From Nageia nagi (lineage: Eukaryota > Pinophyta): 64,000 nt of DNA. Location: contig JBITNC010000001.1 in the NCBI GenBank assembly GCA_050084985.1, forward strand, positions 46,810,001-46,874,000, written 5' to 3'. The notes under the pieces were generated by a model. That model had not been told where the DNA came from. It was given only the letters and a program-made list of their open reading frames with translations, and made no database searches. Positions 1-11,900 of this stretch are shown piece by piece; positions within the stretch are counted from its first letter, which is position 1, and the number at the start of each line of letters is the position of its first letter. Both the position numbers and the translations under genes were made by a program.

Positions 1-540
1 AATGAGCATATTTAGATAACTAATCAACCACCACTAGAATAATTGATTTACCATGAGATTTGGAAAGGCCTTCAATGAAATCCATTGAGATATCAGTCCA
101 TGTATGAGTAGGTATAGGGAGAGGTTGAAGGAGTCCTAGAGTACCCACTATCGCACCCTTTTGTCTTTGATACACATCATAAGCTACCACAAACTACTTG
201 ATATATAATTTCATACTTGTCCAATAGAATGACCATTCCACTCACTTATAGGTTTTCAAAAATCCTTCATGTCTTGATGTAGGTGTGGAATGCAATTTGT
301 CAAGTATTTTTTATTTATGTTTTGAAGGAGATGATAACAAAATTTGACCTTTGAATCTCAAAGTACCATCATGCCATGTATGGTGTGGTTTACTCATGGG
401 GTCTTGAGTGATCTATTTTAGTAATTCTTGGGTGGAGCTATCCTCTGCCCACTCTTATTTAACTTTATCCAACCATTAAGGAATAAGAGATGAAAGAGCT
501 TGTAGTGCTACTTGTTCTTCAAATTTTCTAGACAAAGCAT
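1..540 (-). pseudogene. Element G integrase (N-terminal part) and RNase H-integrase linker, decayed
   Basis: The linker contains GYDYVIVYHKGKENVV followed by NALSRK, the usual gypsy tether at about 600-540. The zinc-binding region keeps SRHEGFLKTYK near 255-285. The second Cys of the paired cysteines appears as Tyr in VYQRQK near 160. The catalytic core starts with [19 protein letters not shown] near 50-120, then ILVVVD with the first catalytic Asp, followed by a stop where Arg is expected before LSKYAH. The remaining catalytic residues lie left of base 1. Stops at codons for Gln, Trp or Arg show it is not functional. Confidence 0.85.
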
Positions 541-1760
541 TGACAACCACATTCTCCTTACCTTTATGGTATACTATTACATAATCATACCCCAGTAGTT
601 TGGTCACCTATTTTTGTTGCTCAGGCATAGAAATACATTACTTAATGAAAAATTTCAAACTATGATGATCTATGAGGATGATGAAATGGCAACCAATGAG
701 ACATGGTATCCAACATTGAACTACATGAATGATGGTAAGCATTTCTTTTTCCTAAGTGGATTTGCCCAAATTTTTTTCCAAAGAGTGCTCTTCTTACATT
801 AATGCTACCCTGATTCCTACTCCATAAGCATCATTTACTATCATAAAGGTTTTAGAAAAATATGGCATTGCTAATACCAAGGTGGTACACATCACCTCCT
901 TAAGCTTAATGAAAGCTACATCAACTTTAGGGGATCATTAGAAAGCATTCTTTTTTAAAAACATGGTTAGAGGTGCTACAATATTGCCATAATCCTTCAT
1001 AAATTTTTGATAATAGCCTATCAACCAATTTTGCATGTCAGTAATCTTTTGTGGATCCACCTTAACTCCCTCTTTAGATATAACATGGCCTAAGTAATCA
1101 ATTTCCCTCTTACCGAATGAGCATTTTGATTTTTTTTACATATAGGTAGTGTTCCTTCAAGATTTGTATGGTTTGGTCAACATGTGCCACATGTTCTTGC
1201 CATGTTTTACTATAGATCAAGATATCATCAAAGAAAACTAAAATGAATTTCTTGATGAATAGATGAAATACCTAATTCATTAAACTTTGAAATGTGGATG
1301 GAGCATTTATGAGGTCAAAAGGCATGACTAGGAACTCATAATGGCCCTCATGAGTGTGAAATGCAATTTTTGGTATATCCTCCTCCTTGAGATGAATTTG
1401 GTGATACCTAGTTCATAGGTCCAACTTGGAAAAATATCTTGCCCCATGTAGTTCATCTAATAATTCATCAATGATTGGGATGGGAAATTTATCCTTAATT
1501 GTAATTTTGTTGAGGGCCCTAAAATCCACACACATACACCATGAACCATCTTTCTTATGAACTAATATAATTAGAGAAGAATATGGATTTATGCTAGGTT
1601 AGATTACTCTTGCATACAATAATTCCTTAACCAATTTTTCAATTTCATTTTTCTATAAGCAAGGATATCGATAAGGTTGAATGTTTGGTGGGTGACTTCT
1701 TAGCACCAATTGGATAGCATGATCATGTGATTATTAGGGTGGTAATCCCATTAGTTCTTC
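541..1760 (-). pseudogene. Element G reverse transcriptase and RNase H, decayed
   Basis: The RT palm is recognisable from [18 protein letters not shown] (about 1580-1510) through [20 protein letters not shown] and [15 protein letters not shown] (about 1350). The active site reads FFDDILIYS near 1215-1238, with Phe before the Asp pair where Tyr, Val or Leu is usual. RNase H follows, with NDAYGVGIRVAL near 800-850 standing where the family has a T-D-A-S-G motif. Stops interrupt the frame, for example after SKLDL where Arg is expected. Length and order match Ty3/gypsy Pol. Confidence 0.88.
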
Positions 1761-1989
1761 AAAGGTACTTGAATACTTACTTAAGATGGGCTATAGATCC
1801 TTAGGCTCTATGATTTTAGATTTAGTGATTTATAATAAGTGTAACTATGCTAGCATCCCTTCTTTAGTTTTTTGTAAGATCTTTTTCATGTGATGTGAGC
1901 TCATAATTTATATAGATCCACCCTATAATCCCTTGAGAGTATGCTCTTATTTGGATATCTTAAAGGTCATCCATAGATCTACAAAATTC

Positions 1990-2290
1990 CACTGTACAAT
2001 GCCCAAAGTACTCAACCATTATACATCCAAAACTATACCACATCCCCCAAGTGGTAAAGCGTACATGTTGCTTTTCAAAGTATAGTGGTCCATGCTTAGT
2101 TTGACATTGCCTTTACATGCTATTTTTCCTCCATTACCAACCATAACCTTAAAATTATTTATAGGATGCATGTAAAAATTAGCAACCTTAGCCACTCCTA
2201 GATCAATGAAATTATGAGTACTTCCCAAATCCAACAATATTATAAGAGGGTGCCTTTTAAAAAACCCTTTGACCTTCATAGTTTGAGGGG
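1990..2290 (-). pseudogene. Element G retropepsin, decayed
   Basis: The active-site region reads IILLDLGSTHNFIDLGVA (about 2190-2245). The catalytic Asp survives but the following Ser or Gly has become Leu. It is preceded by the typical FFKRHPLIILL strand and followed by VMVGNGGKIACKGNVKLSM, the flap region of plant gypsy proteases. It lies between the Gag zinc knuckle and RT, as expected for a Gag-Pol polyprotein. Confidence 0.85.
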
Positions 2291-2339
2291 TGGTAATTCC
2301 TGCTAATGCATTGTAAGAGATAATCAGGGCCTCCTCATC

Positions 2340-3377
2340 TAGAATTTATTTTGTAGCTTCTTTGATTACACTCTCATATTTCTCTTCACTAAGAACATCA
2401 ACATTAAGCAAATGTAACTTTTGTTGTGTATAATGATGACCATGAATAAACTTCTCATCACAATTATAGCACAAGCCCTTCTTTTGATGTTCTTCCATTT
2501 CCTCCCATGTTAACTTCTTAGTTTGCATTATGTGATTCAATGGTGGGGCACTTGTGTTATTATATGAATGGGAAATATTATGTTTTTTGGTGAATGGAGG
2601 TCTTGCATTTCATTGATGAGCACTAGCTTTATCTTTAGTGAGTTTTTCCAAGATAATAGCATCCATCATAGTTTTGGGATTAAACATTTTGAACTCTAGT
2701 TTAATTTATTCCTTTAAGCCATTGATAAAACAACTTATGAAAAATGCATCATTCAACCCCTTTGTGTGATTTGCCAATTTCTCAAACTAATTTTGGTATT
2801 CTTTGACTATGGTAGTTTGATGTAACTTGGTCAATGCCCCTATGAAATCTTCATAATCACTAAGATCAAAATGGATCAATAATTTTTGATTGAATTCATC
2901 CCATGATGTATTAGGATGCATCTTTGAGTGCCAATAGTGCCATTGGAGAGCCTCATGGTCCAAATGAAAATTTACCATGTGCACCTTTAGATCTTCTAGG
3001 ATTTGGTTCAATGTGAAGTACTATCCAACCTTATAAATCTAGCCAATGGGATTATCTACATCAAATCAAGGAAAATCTAATTTGGTTGTGCATGGAAGAA
3101 TGAAACCACCTTGTTGGCTCTATAAATTATGATGATACCCTTATTGATTTATTAACTACCTTGATTGCTATGAACTGGATGCATTATTGGTATGACTAAG
3201 ACTTAGTTGAACATTATCACATTTATGATCAAGTGTCTATATTTGGGTCTATATTTATCAAATTTCTACCTTAAATGTACTAGTAAGTGTATCTACCATT
3301 TGATGGATCATATTTTGAAAGGTCATCATGGTAGGATCAACTTTTCCTACTATTTGGGATCTTATTTCAAGTGCCAT
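2340..3377 (-). pseudogene. Element G Gag with zinc knuckle, decayed
   Basis: A plausible start ATG is at 3377-3375 (MALEIRSQIVGKVDPTMM). The Retrotrans_gag core is seen at 3011-2787, with the conserved pattern WDEFNQKLLIHFDLSDYEDF and GALTKLHQTTIVKEYQN. The zinc knuckle at about 2420-2475 reads GLCYNCDEKFIHGHHYTQQKL. The two N-terminal cysteines and a His remain, but the last Cys of the CCHC is lost. Stops and probably frameshifts separate the segments. It sits directly downstream of the leader in the sense direction. Confidence 0.85.
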
Positions 3378-4185
3378 TTCTAGAAATTGCTATTTCTAAA
3401 GCTAATATTTTTAGAAACTACTATTTTTAGAAACTACCATTTTTAGAAATCTTAAAAAAGTGTATGGTTGTAATATATCAAAATGATCAGCTTGAAAAGA
3501 TGATCATAATGGGCTAGGTCTCTCGATGATGATTTTTAAACCCTTGAACTCATTTTTTTTACATCTATGGGTCTATCTACTTTTGTTAAAAATTGCTGAA
3601 ATGGTCTAGATTTTTAGTTATTTGGATTTGAAGTTTTTATTGCCTTTGAACTACTATTTTTGGTGACTTTAAAAAATTGCATCTCATACATTTTGCTTCC
3701 CAAATCAAGGTTTTTTTTATGTAAAGGAATGATTCTAGGGTAAGGATTATCTGCTCTGTAGGCTTATCTAAACACCCCTCCTATCCAACTTTCATAAGGA
3801 AAGAGGTTGTAAAGATGGATTCTATGATAAGTAACTTTCTAATGGCACTTGTTGGTACACTATAGTTTATAGATAGTTAACACAGCTTCCTACCTATTTT
3901 CATTTGTAGCCTAGTTAACACAGCTTCCTACCTAGTTTCATTTGTAGCCTAGATAGTCTCTAATATACCTTTTAGTATGTGGAGTCCAATTCTATGTAGG
4001 GTTCTATCTAAGGCTTGGGTAGTGGTGCAGAGTTTTTTGCACCTCACTTCACACATAAATTTATGGGCAAGTGTGCTTAGCCAAAAATGATAGATCCTCT
4101 TGAATATTTTAAAACCCTTGGTACAGGGTTTCTAGCTTAGACCTCTAAATTTTTTTTTTATTTTCCTATAATAGAATGGCCTTGG
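3378..4185 (-). other. Element G untranslated leader
   Basis: This lies between the primer-binding site and the Gag start. I see no domain homology. Long gypsy leaders usually hold packaging and dimerisation signals, but none can be assigned here. It includes a 38-bp tandem duplication, listed separately. Confidence 0.6.
3874..3949. repeat. 38-bp tandem duplication in element G leader
   Basis: Two near-identical copies lie head to tail at 3874-3911 and 3912-3949, each starting TAGTTAACACAGCTTCCTAC. They differ at one base, so this looks like a recent slippage event in an otherwise old element. Confidence 0.9.
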
Positions 4186-4202
4186 AAAGAGCTCTAATAC
4201 CA
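4186..4202 (-). other. Primer-binding site of element G (tRNA-iMet type)
   Basis: On the minus strand the sequence TGGTATTAGAGCTC follows the LTR end by two bases. It is one base from the plant initiator-Met PBS TGGTATCAGAGC. It fixes the element's orientation and the LTR boundary. Confidence 0.88.
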
Positions 4203-4204
4203 GA

Positions 4205-4581
4205 TGTTATGATGCTATAAATATGAAAAAAGGAAATATTGTAGAAATTAAATGAATATGGAATTGAAATAGGAAAATGATAAATATTTATTACAAATAA
4301 CAGAGCATGTGCTAGTAAATCAAACATGAAATAGCATTAATAAGCAGTTAAGGAGAGGATTTTACTAAATAGTAATAGAATCATAAGCTACTTCGAGGGG
4401 GCTACCTCCTTACAACTCTAAAGTTCTAGACACTTCTCTCTATTTATAATAAACTAACCCTAACCCTAATAGTAATGCAAAATTAGACCTTGCCCTTACA
4501 ATCATAATATTACAATATAGGCTTACAATTTAATAAAATACTAATACTAACACTAAAATGTTAAGATGTGGGATCCTAATA
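4205..4581 (-). repeat. Element G 5' LTR
   Basis: On the minus strand it ends CATCATAACA just before the PBS. It probably starts TATTAGGATCCCACATC, a decayed TGTTAGGATCC start common in plant LTRs, giving about 377 bp. A core promoter is likely at plus 4441-4448 (TATAAATA read on minus). The 3' copy is outside the window, so the start at 4581 is inferred from the terminal inverted bases and from coding sequence of H resuming to the right. Confidence 0.75.
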
Positions 4582-4599
4582 GTTCCCTTTTCTTCCAAT

Positions 4600-6190
4600 G
4601 GTTAGTTGAAAGTGTACTTATTCATAATCTTGTTATATTCCCATGAGCATCACATTGGAAACATTTTACATCATACTCAATCTAAAAGGTATATGCATTT
4701 ATACTAGTATAACTTTTTGGTCTAATCTTTTATTTACAATTAACTACCTTATGACCATACTGGTTGTATCTAAAGCATTTTATGTTATTTTATAGCATAA
4801 ACCTAAATAATGTTTATATAGTAAAGACTCTATACATGAAATTTGACTTATATTTTTTCACCTTATGATCATATTGATTATATTCAAAATAATAACTAGA
4901 GAATACATTATTATAAATAGGATGAGATGCATGAAACCTATTTTATGGGTTCTGGCTTGCTACAAATCTTCTTTATTTTTGATGCAAACATAATTTTTGG
5001 TGTTTATGTAATGTAATATTTTCTTAATATCTTCTTTTATGTGTTACTCCATTGAATTTGATCCTCTTATTATTTATTTTATTGGTCTTTTATTAGTTGT
5101 TTGTGTTTGCATTCTCTTGTACAAACTTCTTGTCCTTTGGAGGCTTCTTTGATGTTTTAGCTTCATGTCCTCTTGCTTTACTTCCACAACATTAAAACTC
5201 TTCTTCTTTGTAGCTTTAGAGGATGAAGGTTATTCTGCAACATATCCAAGACCATATTTGATCTTAGGATCTCTTTATTGTCTCAACATATCATCCAATA
5301 ACTTTATGCTCTTTTCAAATGTAAGGCTTATGGTCATCTTTTGATTGGCATCATCTGGTTGCTTTCTTAATGAAATAATCTCTTCTTCAATTTTGTAATG
5401 GGAAGCATCTTTCTCCTTAGTATGAAATTTTAAAGCTTCTTTAATTTGTCTAGCTTCTTCCACTAGCATATTTAGATCATTAATGACATTATTGGCTATC
5501 TCTTCATGCCTATTGCATTGTTTTAGATGTGATCTCAATGCTTCCTCTATCCCCTAAGTTGCTTCAAATTTCTTCCTCATCCTAGTAAGTTTTTCTACTT
5601 GACCATTATCATTCCATTGTGATTTTAGATCACCTTTAGTCTTCTTAGTTTTTTAAAGTTGTATATATAAATCTTTAACAATTTATCAAATACCTTAAGT
5701 TGCATTCTTAATCATTTAGGTTCTTTATCTAGTGTGCTACATACTTTAATATTATTATTGACTTGTGCCTTTAGTTCTTCTTCATTATTCTTAGCCTTTT
5801 GAATCTGTATGGAGAGGTCTTCAATTATGTTACCATATTCTTCTACTTTCTTGGACATTCTCTTATTCTTCCTTCTTTCATTATCAAGATATTCTAATGC
5901 TGAGATTAATTTTTCTTATAAATCTACAACAACTTCTATCTTTTCATTTTCAAACTATTCTAAGATTTCAAATTTTTTATCTTTCTCATATAAGGTGAAC
6001 ATATTACTTGAATCTCCTTTTATTTCTATATCTTATTTCACCTATGGAGTCATTTCTAACACTTATTCTATATACTTTCTATGCTATACCTTAGTTGACT
6101 AATGGGCTTTCTTTGATCCTTTCCTTTTTCTCATTATGTGTTGGTCCAAGATCTTCCCAAGCTGATTAAGCTTGTATATAATGGTATCTA
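4600..6190 (-). pseudogene. Element H: Ty1/copia (SIRE-like) Gag, decayed
   Basis: The sense strand is minus. A long coiled-coil segment rich in Glu, Lys and Leu (about 6150-5290) includes IEEEIISLRKQ and ends FEKSIKLLDDMLRQ, then after one stop RDPKIKYGLGYVAE. That Arg-Asp/Ser-Pro...GLGY ending is typical of large copia Gags of the SIRE kind. Further on are three zinc-knuckle-like motifs: FEYNQYDHKVKKYKSN (about 4880), FRYNQYGHKVVNCK (about 4760) and VKCFQCDAHGNITRL (about 4650). Several Cys have become Tyr. Frameshifts and stops are frequent. The reading is cut at about 4582 by the LTR of element G. The rest of H pol is presumably left of the window. Confidence 0.7.
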
Positions 6191-6202
6191 GATTTGATAT
6201 CA
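6191..6202 (-). other. Candidate primer-binding site of element H
   Basis: The minus strand reads TGATATCAAATC, matching the iMet PBS TGGTATCAGAGC except for three G-to-A changes. It lies just upstream of the Gag region in the sense direction and next to a CCCCCTCTCAATG tract often seen at the end of copia LTRs. This is a moderate call because no second LTR is available. Confidence 0.5.
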
Positions 6203-9200
6203 TTTTTTAGTCATACAATGACATTGAGAGGGGGTGAATCATTATGTTATATTTTAAAATCTCAAATATTCTACTTATGAAAAATGTAGCCACATAAGTT
6301 AAAAATTGAAATAAACTAAAGCAAGATAAGCACATCAAGGTAGCATCACATAACATAAGATATAACAAGGTTACCCAATATGGCTACATCTCTAAATAAG
6401 ATTTATTAGATCATGGTCCAAATCCAACCCTTGTAAAGAACCACCTTTACAATCATTTACTAACACTAACCAAAAGGAGCACCAACCACTACTTTATTAG
6501 CACCAAGCAAAGGAGCACTAACCATTGCATTACTAACATCAATGGGAAGGAGCACCAACCCTTGCTTTATTAGAACTAATTGAAAGGAGCACCAACTTGG
6601 ACGTCAAATCTTAATAATTTGTTTAACATATAAAGATAACTTTTTTGTTCAAATATCCCTTCCTAGTTTGTAGCTCATAAAACTTCACCTTCAAATACCT
6701 TTATTTGAGTCTTGTAATTAGTATTCATAGCCAATACAATACCATATTTTCAAATATATCTCTACATATCATCATTCATATCTCACTCACATCAACCTTA
6801 CAACTCACATGTCCATTCACCTTAGCAAAAAAACTAGCTTAATAATTTTCTCATTCAATTTACTACACTTCTCTTCTTTTCACTACTACTCTCTTTTGAC
6901 ATGCATTACATTTTACAACATCTTTTCTTTTTCCTTGACACTCATATTGTCAACATTACCTCTTATCCTTACTTTATTTGATCATATGCTCATGCTTAAT
7001 TATCTGACAACACACTATCACACATTTGCAATAATAGAATACAATCTCATCTTGCACACCTTCACACATTATTGATTAGACTACTTCCCATTCATTTTTT
7101 TATTCAAGTATATTCACTATAGCTCAAAATATATTTGTTATCATATGTCTCTAGCTTTATTACACTTCATTTACAAAATTTTACCTTTTTCTATTTTAAC
7201 AATTATTCTACATATTTGTGTAATTCTCTCCACTCTTTCTAGCATAACTTTGGTTTTCAACTCTAGGTCATGAATGTACACACCTTCAACTATAATAGTC
7301 ATGTTAATAATGGTTGCTAGTGAGTTCAAAGCACTCATAGTCATGATAAGTAAGGAGAATATATATTTACAAAACATCATTTGTAATTTCTAGTAATGAA
7401 AAATATTGTTCATAAATGTTTGGTGCATTATAATGATCTCTAGTAATTTCACTTATTGTTTAGGGCCCTTATATGCATGCCAACATTAGATCTTCAACTT
7501 GTGCTACAATTTGATATTTGAAAATCTTTATAAATATTCAAATTTTATTCAAATGATATAATTCTTATTGAACTACCATTTTGAAAATAAAAACCCATTG
7601 TAATGTCTCATTTATGTCACCTTTTGGTCTCCTTCTTTATTCCTTCATCTTTAGGATACTTGGTTTGATCTCCAACAAACCTTTTTATATTCACTGCCAA
7701 ATTTAGTGTATGTTGGTAACCATATCCTTGCTTATGTCATTAACATGAGGCTCTTTATTTTATCTTCTTTATCGATACTCATCCTTAGTCTCCCATTAGA
7801 TTTTTCTTCTTAACTATCGAACATAGTTCATTTTTTAATATCATAGAATTGATGTCATGTCTCGTTGGTAATGCTTTGTTCTATCTCCTTGATTGGCACT
7901 TAACTTTATTTTCTTCTAGTCTCCTTACCTAAGGTATCAAATCCTTTATATTTTTTAACACCATCCATTTGTTGACATCATCCATAAGATTTAGTTAATT
8001 CTTGTCTATCATTACATCATCAAAACTAGTGTAATTTTGGCATGAATCTCCTTACCAATCATCAATGCTTCCTCCTTTACATCCTTTCATCCACTCCACT
8101 AGACTTAGTGTATTTTGATTAGCCATCAAAATACTGATGTCACCTACTAAACATATTTATATTCTTGATGTTTATCAATCCTAAAGTTCATGGCTTCTTT
8201 GATTATCTATTAGGGTGTCAAAATTACTATATTTTTAATGACTATCAAATTGTTGATGTTATGTGTCAGTTTCCTTTGTATTATTATTATTGTCTTCTAC
8301 TTATTAGTTCTTTACCTCCATTTTTGTTTCACCTTTTTATATAAGGCACTAGAATTAGTGTAGTTTTAACAAGCATCTCATTGCTAATGTTATGTGTTAC
8401 ATTACTTCTATTTCTTTGCCTTGTTGATACTTAACTTCATTGTCTCTTTGCCTTTCTTTCTAAAGTACCAAAATTAGTTCATTTAGAGTGTCCTTATTTG
8501 CTGATATCATCACTCAAAATTACTCTATTTTCAACATATAACTAGGAATACATGCCATCTAATATACCAATGAGCATTATTATCAATCAACCATTCTTCT
8601 ATTATGCTCAATACCCTTGATAAATACTCAATAGCAACATATTCATATCTAGAATATGTATGATCACTTGGTAGATCTCAATCTCATCATCCATCACTTA
8701 AAGCACTTCATCATGCCATCCTTCCATCCTCTCTACTAGACTTAGTATAAATTAGGCCACTATCTTCATACTGATGTCATGTTTTAGAATCCTTTGTTAT
8801 TCCTTTAGCTTTCCTTCCTCATTGATACTTAGTGTATTTGAAATTAATAGCAAAGTGATGATATCATCAATCAAGTTTGCTCTATTTTCATCATTTTTAA
8901 TGTATACATTTGATCATTCTACTGATCTTCCATACCAATGCCTAACCATATCATCAATGCCTTGTTACATTTGATAACCACCCAATCATGTAAGCAATGC
9001 TATTGATATCCACTTAGCAAACATTCATCCATATCATCCATTCTTTACATGGTGTTAATAACAAAATAAAAATAAAAATTAATACTTTACATCCATCTTT
9101 TGCAATTGACACTATAGTTATTTACTTTAAAAACTCCATATAAACACTTTTCATTGACACTCTATATAAATACTTGATAATTCATCTACAAATAATATTA

Positions 9201-9588
9201 GTCTATTTAGTAACCTTTGGTAGCATGGCTTCATGTTCTCTTTAGATATTGTGGTGTTGCATCATTGATAATAATTCATGTCAACTAACTAGTTTACCTT
9301 TGGCATTGTGAATTATGTGCATTATTGGTAATAATGAAAACAACCTAGACCAACTATATCCTTTGATAATAATAAAAACACCATAGGTCAATATATAGTC
9401 CATATGCAAAGTTGTAGTTTTTTAGCAAGCTCATATCCATAAACTAAATATATTTGACACATTAACCTTTAGGTTTTTATATTAAGTGTGGTGTTATATT
9501 ATATTATTTACATTATATCTTATTTAAACCCATCATGAATATCTTCTCATGTGACTTTTCTCTTATTTGTGCAAGGTACCCAAGTATC
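6203..9588. other. AT-rich non-coding stretch, probably the 5' LTR of element H and older repeat DNA
   Basis: No reading frame here shows a recognisable domain. The first part (from about 6209) is probably the LTR of copia element H, judged only from its position next to the PBS. It contains a 37-bp tandem array. From about 7600 to 8990 the sequence has loosely repeated phrases (for example forms of AATTAGTGTAGTTTTAA and GATACTTAACTTCATT) at intervals of roughly 130-150 bases. This suggests an old tandem duplication. From 8990 to 9583 I see nothing. 9584-9588 (GTATC) is the probable left TSD of element B. Confidence 0.45.
6440..6600. repeat. Tandem repeat, about 37-bp unit, four copies
   Basis: The phrase GGAGCACCAACC recurs with starts at 6476, 6512, 6549 and 6586, at spacings of 36, 37 and 37. 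Intervening bases (ACTACTTTATTAGCACC and variants) are also shared. It lies in the presumed LTR of element H. Confidence 0.8.
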
Positions 9589-10848
9589 TATGTTGAGTCC
9601 AACTTTCTAGCTCATTCCCAAACATGCCCTAGGTGAGGGACATTTTCTTATATGCTCTAAATCTCATCAATTTAGCATAAAATTAAATAATAAAACCAAC
9701 ATCTAGCTAAAAATAGTATATATGAAGCAAACAAACTCTAAATATCCATAAATACCTAACACGGGACCAAGAAAGCTAAATTATGAATTGAACAAGCGAA
9801 ACACCTCCCTAGATCCAAGTTGAAGCAATAATAAGATAAATTAGAATAATGATAAAATAATGTAATTATATTCAAATGTGAAATATAGTGAACCTCAATT
9901 ACAATAATTATATCAAAGAGACTATTCTACTAGTAGTGTTCTACTAATCCTAGGGTAATGCCAACACCCCTTAGATATCTAGCTGCAACTTGAGATTCAC
10001 CAATCCCCAAGTGTGTTCCCATGTAAGTTTTTTCCTACACCCAATGAAAAATACCTCACTCTATTGAAATGAAATTAAGGAAGACACATGCTATAATTAA
10101 GAATAAAAAATAATAATCATAATAGCATATCTTATATCTTTCAATATTTATCCTTATATAGTAGAGGTAGCTAATCTTATAATCTTGCATTAATATGATC
10201 CAATGATATGCAATGATGATTTTTGTGCTCACAATACCAATGCATAAGATAGGATGCCTTGGGATGAGAGTAATCAAATACAAGGGCTAATAATGCCAAT
10301 GTTGGGATGATGGGACCTTCAATGCATGTTAGTGTTAATTCCACATGCTAGCAAGCCTTTAAGAGTATGAAGTGGGGCCTTGGGATGCCTTGATATCCAA
10401 TATGGGGTTCTATAGATCCATATTAACCTAATATCCAAGTTTGGGATCCATTTAATACCTCATGATGCTAAATATTCCTCTAGTTATACCATGTCCAAGC
10501 CTAGGATTGGCACCTCATGATCAGCATAATCACCTAGGAGATAGCTCTACCTTGAAAGGGGAGCAATAATGCAAAAGATATCCATTACTACTAATATTAC
10601 ATTCATCAAGGTTTTCATATGCAACTCTAAAATTAGGTTACTAATATTGTATTAATAATTAATAATTAACCTTGGTATTATTAACACAACATTATTGACA
10701 TAATTAAATAATAAATAACACCTAAATGCTAATATAGGCCCAACATTCCAAAATTGGAGTAATTAAATACTCTTTATGCGGAACTTACAAGTAATTAGCC
10801 AAATATCCACTAAATTAAGTAAAAATACTCCTAATATAATGTTCCAAT
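9589..10848 (-). repeat. Element B 3' LTR, main fragment
   Basis: This aligns along its length with 59975-61300. Shared landmarks include TGCCAACACCCCTTA, CACATGCTAGCAAGCCT, CCTCATGATC and AAATATCCACTAAATTAAGT. It differs by many substitutions and some indels, including a gap near 9930 opposite about 70 bases in the right copy. It stops at 10848 in the word GTTCCAAT, where element D begins. The missing tail is found at 56912-56964. Confidence 0.85.
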
Positions 10849-11060
10849 TATTGGATATGAATGATAGATATATTTCATTAATGTGAAGAGAAGTTTAAAT
10901 ACAAGTATAGTTGGGAGTTACATTACCATATAATAATGGACTCCATATGAGAAAACCTAAATATTAAAGTGAGATAAAACAATAGCAAATAATACTTAAT
11001 GTATTATTTACCTTACATTATTTAAATACCTAATGTGCTAATGTATTATTTATTCTAATG
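10849..11060 (-). repeat. Element D 3' LTR
   Basis: It pairs with the right copy over landmarks TTTAAATACAAGTATA, GAGTT(A/G)CATT, CTCCATATGAGAAA and CCTTACATTATTTA. It ends on the plus strand with CTAATGTATTATTTATTCTAA, which lets the 5' LTR be rejoined across element A. Confidence 0.88.
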
Positions 11061-11070
11061 CCCCCCCAAT
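11061..11070 (-). other. Element D polypurine tract
   Basis: The minus strand reads ATTGGGGGGG directly before the 3' LTR, the expected plus-strand priming site for an element transcribed leftward. Confidence 0.75.
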
Positions 11071-11079
11071 AATACATTA

Positions 11080-11900
11080 TACCTTTATAGGACATGAGAG
11101 GAAGCTTTGAAAGTATTCAAACTTTCCATTATCAAGAGATCTAGTGAAGACATCTACAATTTGACTCTTTATGGAAATGTATTAGAGCTAAATGTTGTGT
11201 AGTAAAACATGATCCTAAATGAAGTGCACCTATATCTCAATGTGTTTGGTAAGCTCATGAAAATAAGAATTTCGAACTATGGAATTCTAACATTTATCAT
11301 AATGTAGAATTATGGCTTATTTCTATGAAATTCTAATATTTATCAAAATGTGATGTAATCATACTACTTCACAAATAGCATCTCCTATGGCATGGTATTT
11401 TGAATCTATGGTAGACTTGATGTGATACTTTACTTCTTTCTATCCCATGAAATTGATCCAGATCCAAGGAAGAATGTGTATCCTATTATTAATCTTCTAT
11501 CATCCAAGGATCCTTCATAATCTACATTTGTGTATCCAAATAAGAAGAACTTACTACTCTTCTTATACTCCAGGCCATAATCATTAGTACCATATATGTA
11601 CCTCAAAATATGATTTATCATGCTCCAATGGACCTTCTTTGGTTTATGCATAAATCTTGAAAGCTAACTAACAAAATAGAAAATATATGTCCTAGTGTAT
11701 GCTAGGTAAATTAATCCTCCAATCACTAGTTCAATGCCAAATTCACTTGTTTATAATCCATTCTTTGTATCCTTAGTCTAGAACTAGAATTATTTTATGA
11801 AGCACTCAAGTTTGAATCATGTAGTGTCTTCTAGTACCACTTAGGTATTTTAACATTTTGAGGTGGTAAACTCACATTTGTATCTTCTCTCTCATCATCC
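11080..11900 (-). pseudogene. Element D RNase H with remnant of RT C-terminus
   Basis: The RNase H region is clear at 11651-11430. It has KPKKVHWSMINHILRYIYG, then DYGLEYKKSS, then GYTNVDYEGSLDDRR and FFLGSGSISW. These are the copia RNase H landmarks, with the usual TDADWAGS here read as TNVDYEGS. Just upstream is only a short end of RT (FGIELVIGGLIYLAYTRTYI, about 11670-11760). The segment before it (NVKIPKWY...KTLHDSNL) is the linker that normally precedes RT. The RT catalytic core with its YVDD box is therefore missing, by an internal deletion I put at several hundred bases. Confidence 0.82.

Larger units (their letters stand above)
1..4581 (-). mobile_element. Element G: Ty3/gypsy LTR retrotransposon, 5' portion
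   Basis: Reading the minus strand from 4581 down to 1 gives, in order, a 5' LTR, a tRNA-iMet primer-binding site, a leader, Gag, protease, reverse transcriptase, RNase H and the start of integrase. This is the canonical Ty3/gypsy order. The 3' end lies beyond base 1. Gag, zinc-knuckle and protease motifs resemble plant chromoviruses, but the chromodomain region is outside the window, so the lineage is unproven. Every domain carries in-frame stops, so the copy is dead. Its right border lies in a copia gag (element H), so G inserted into H. Confidence 0.88.

Noticed and set aside
4441-4475. Two telomere-like AACCCTA units in the LTR of G
   Set aside because: Only two units inside an LTR, with no longer array. 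Chance or promoter motif is more likely than an interstitial telomere.
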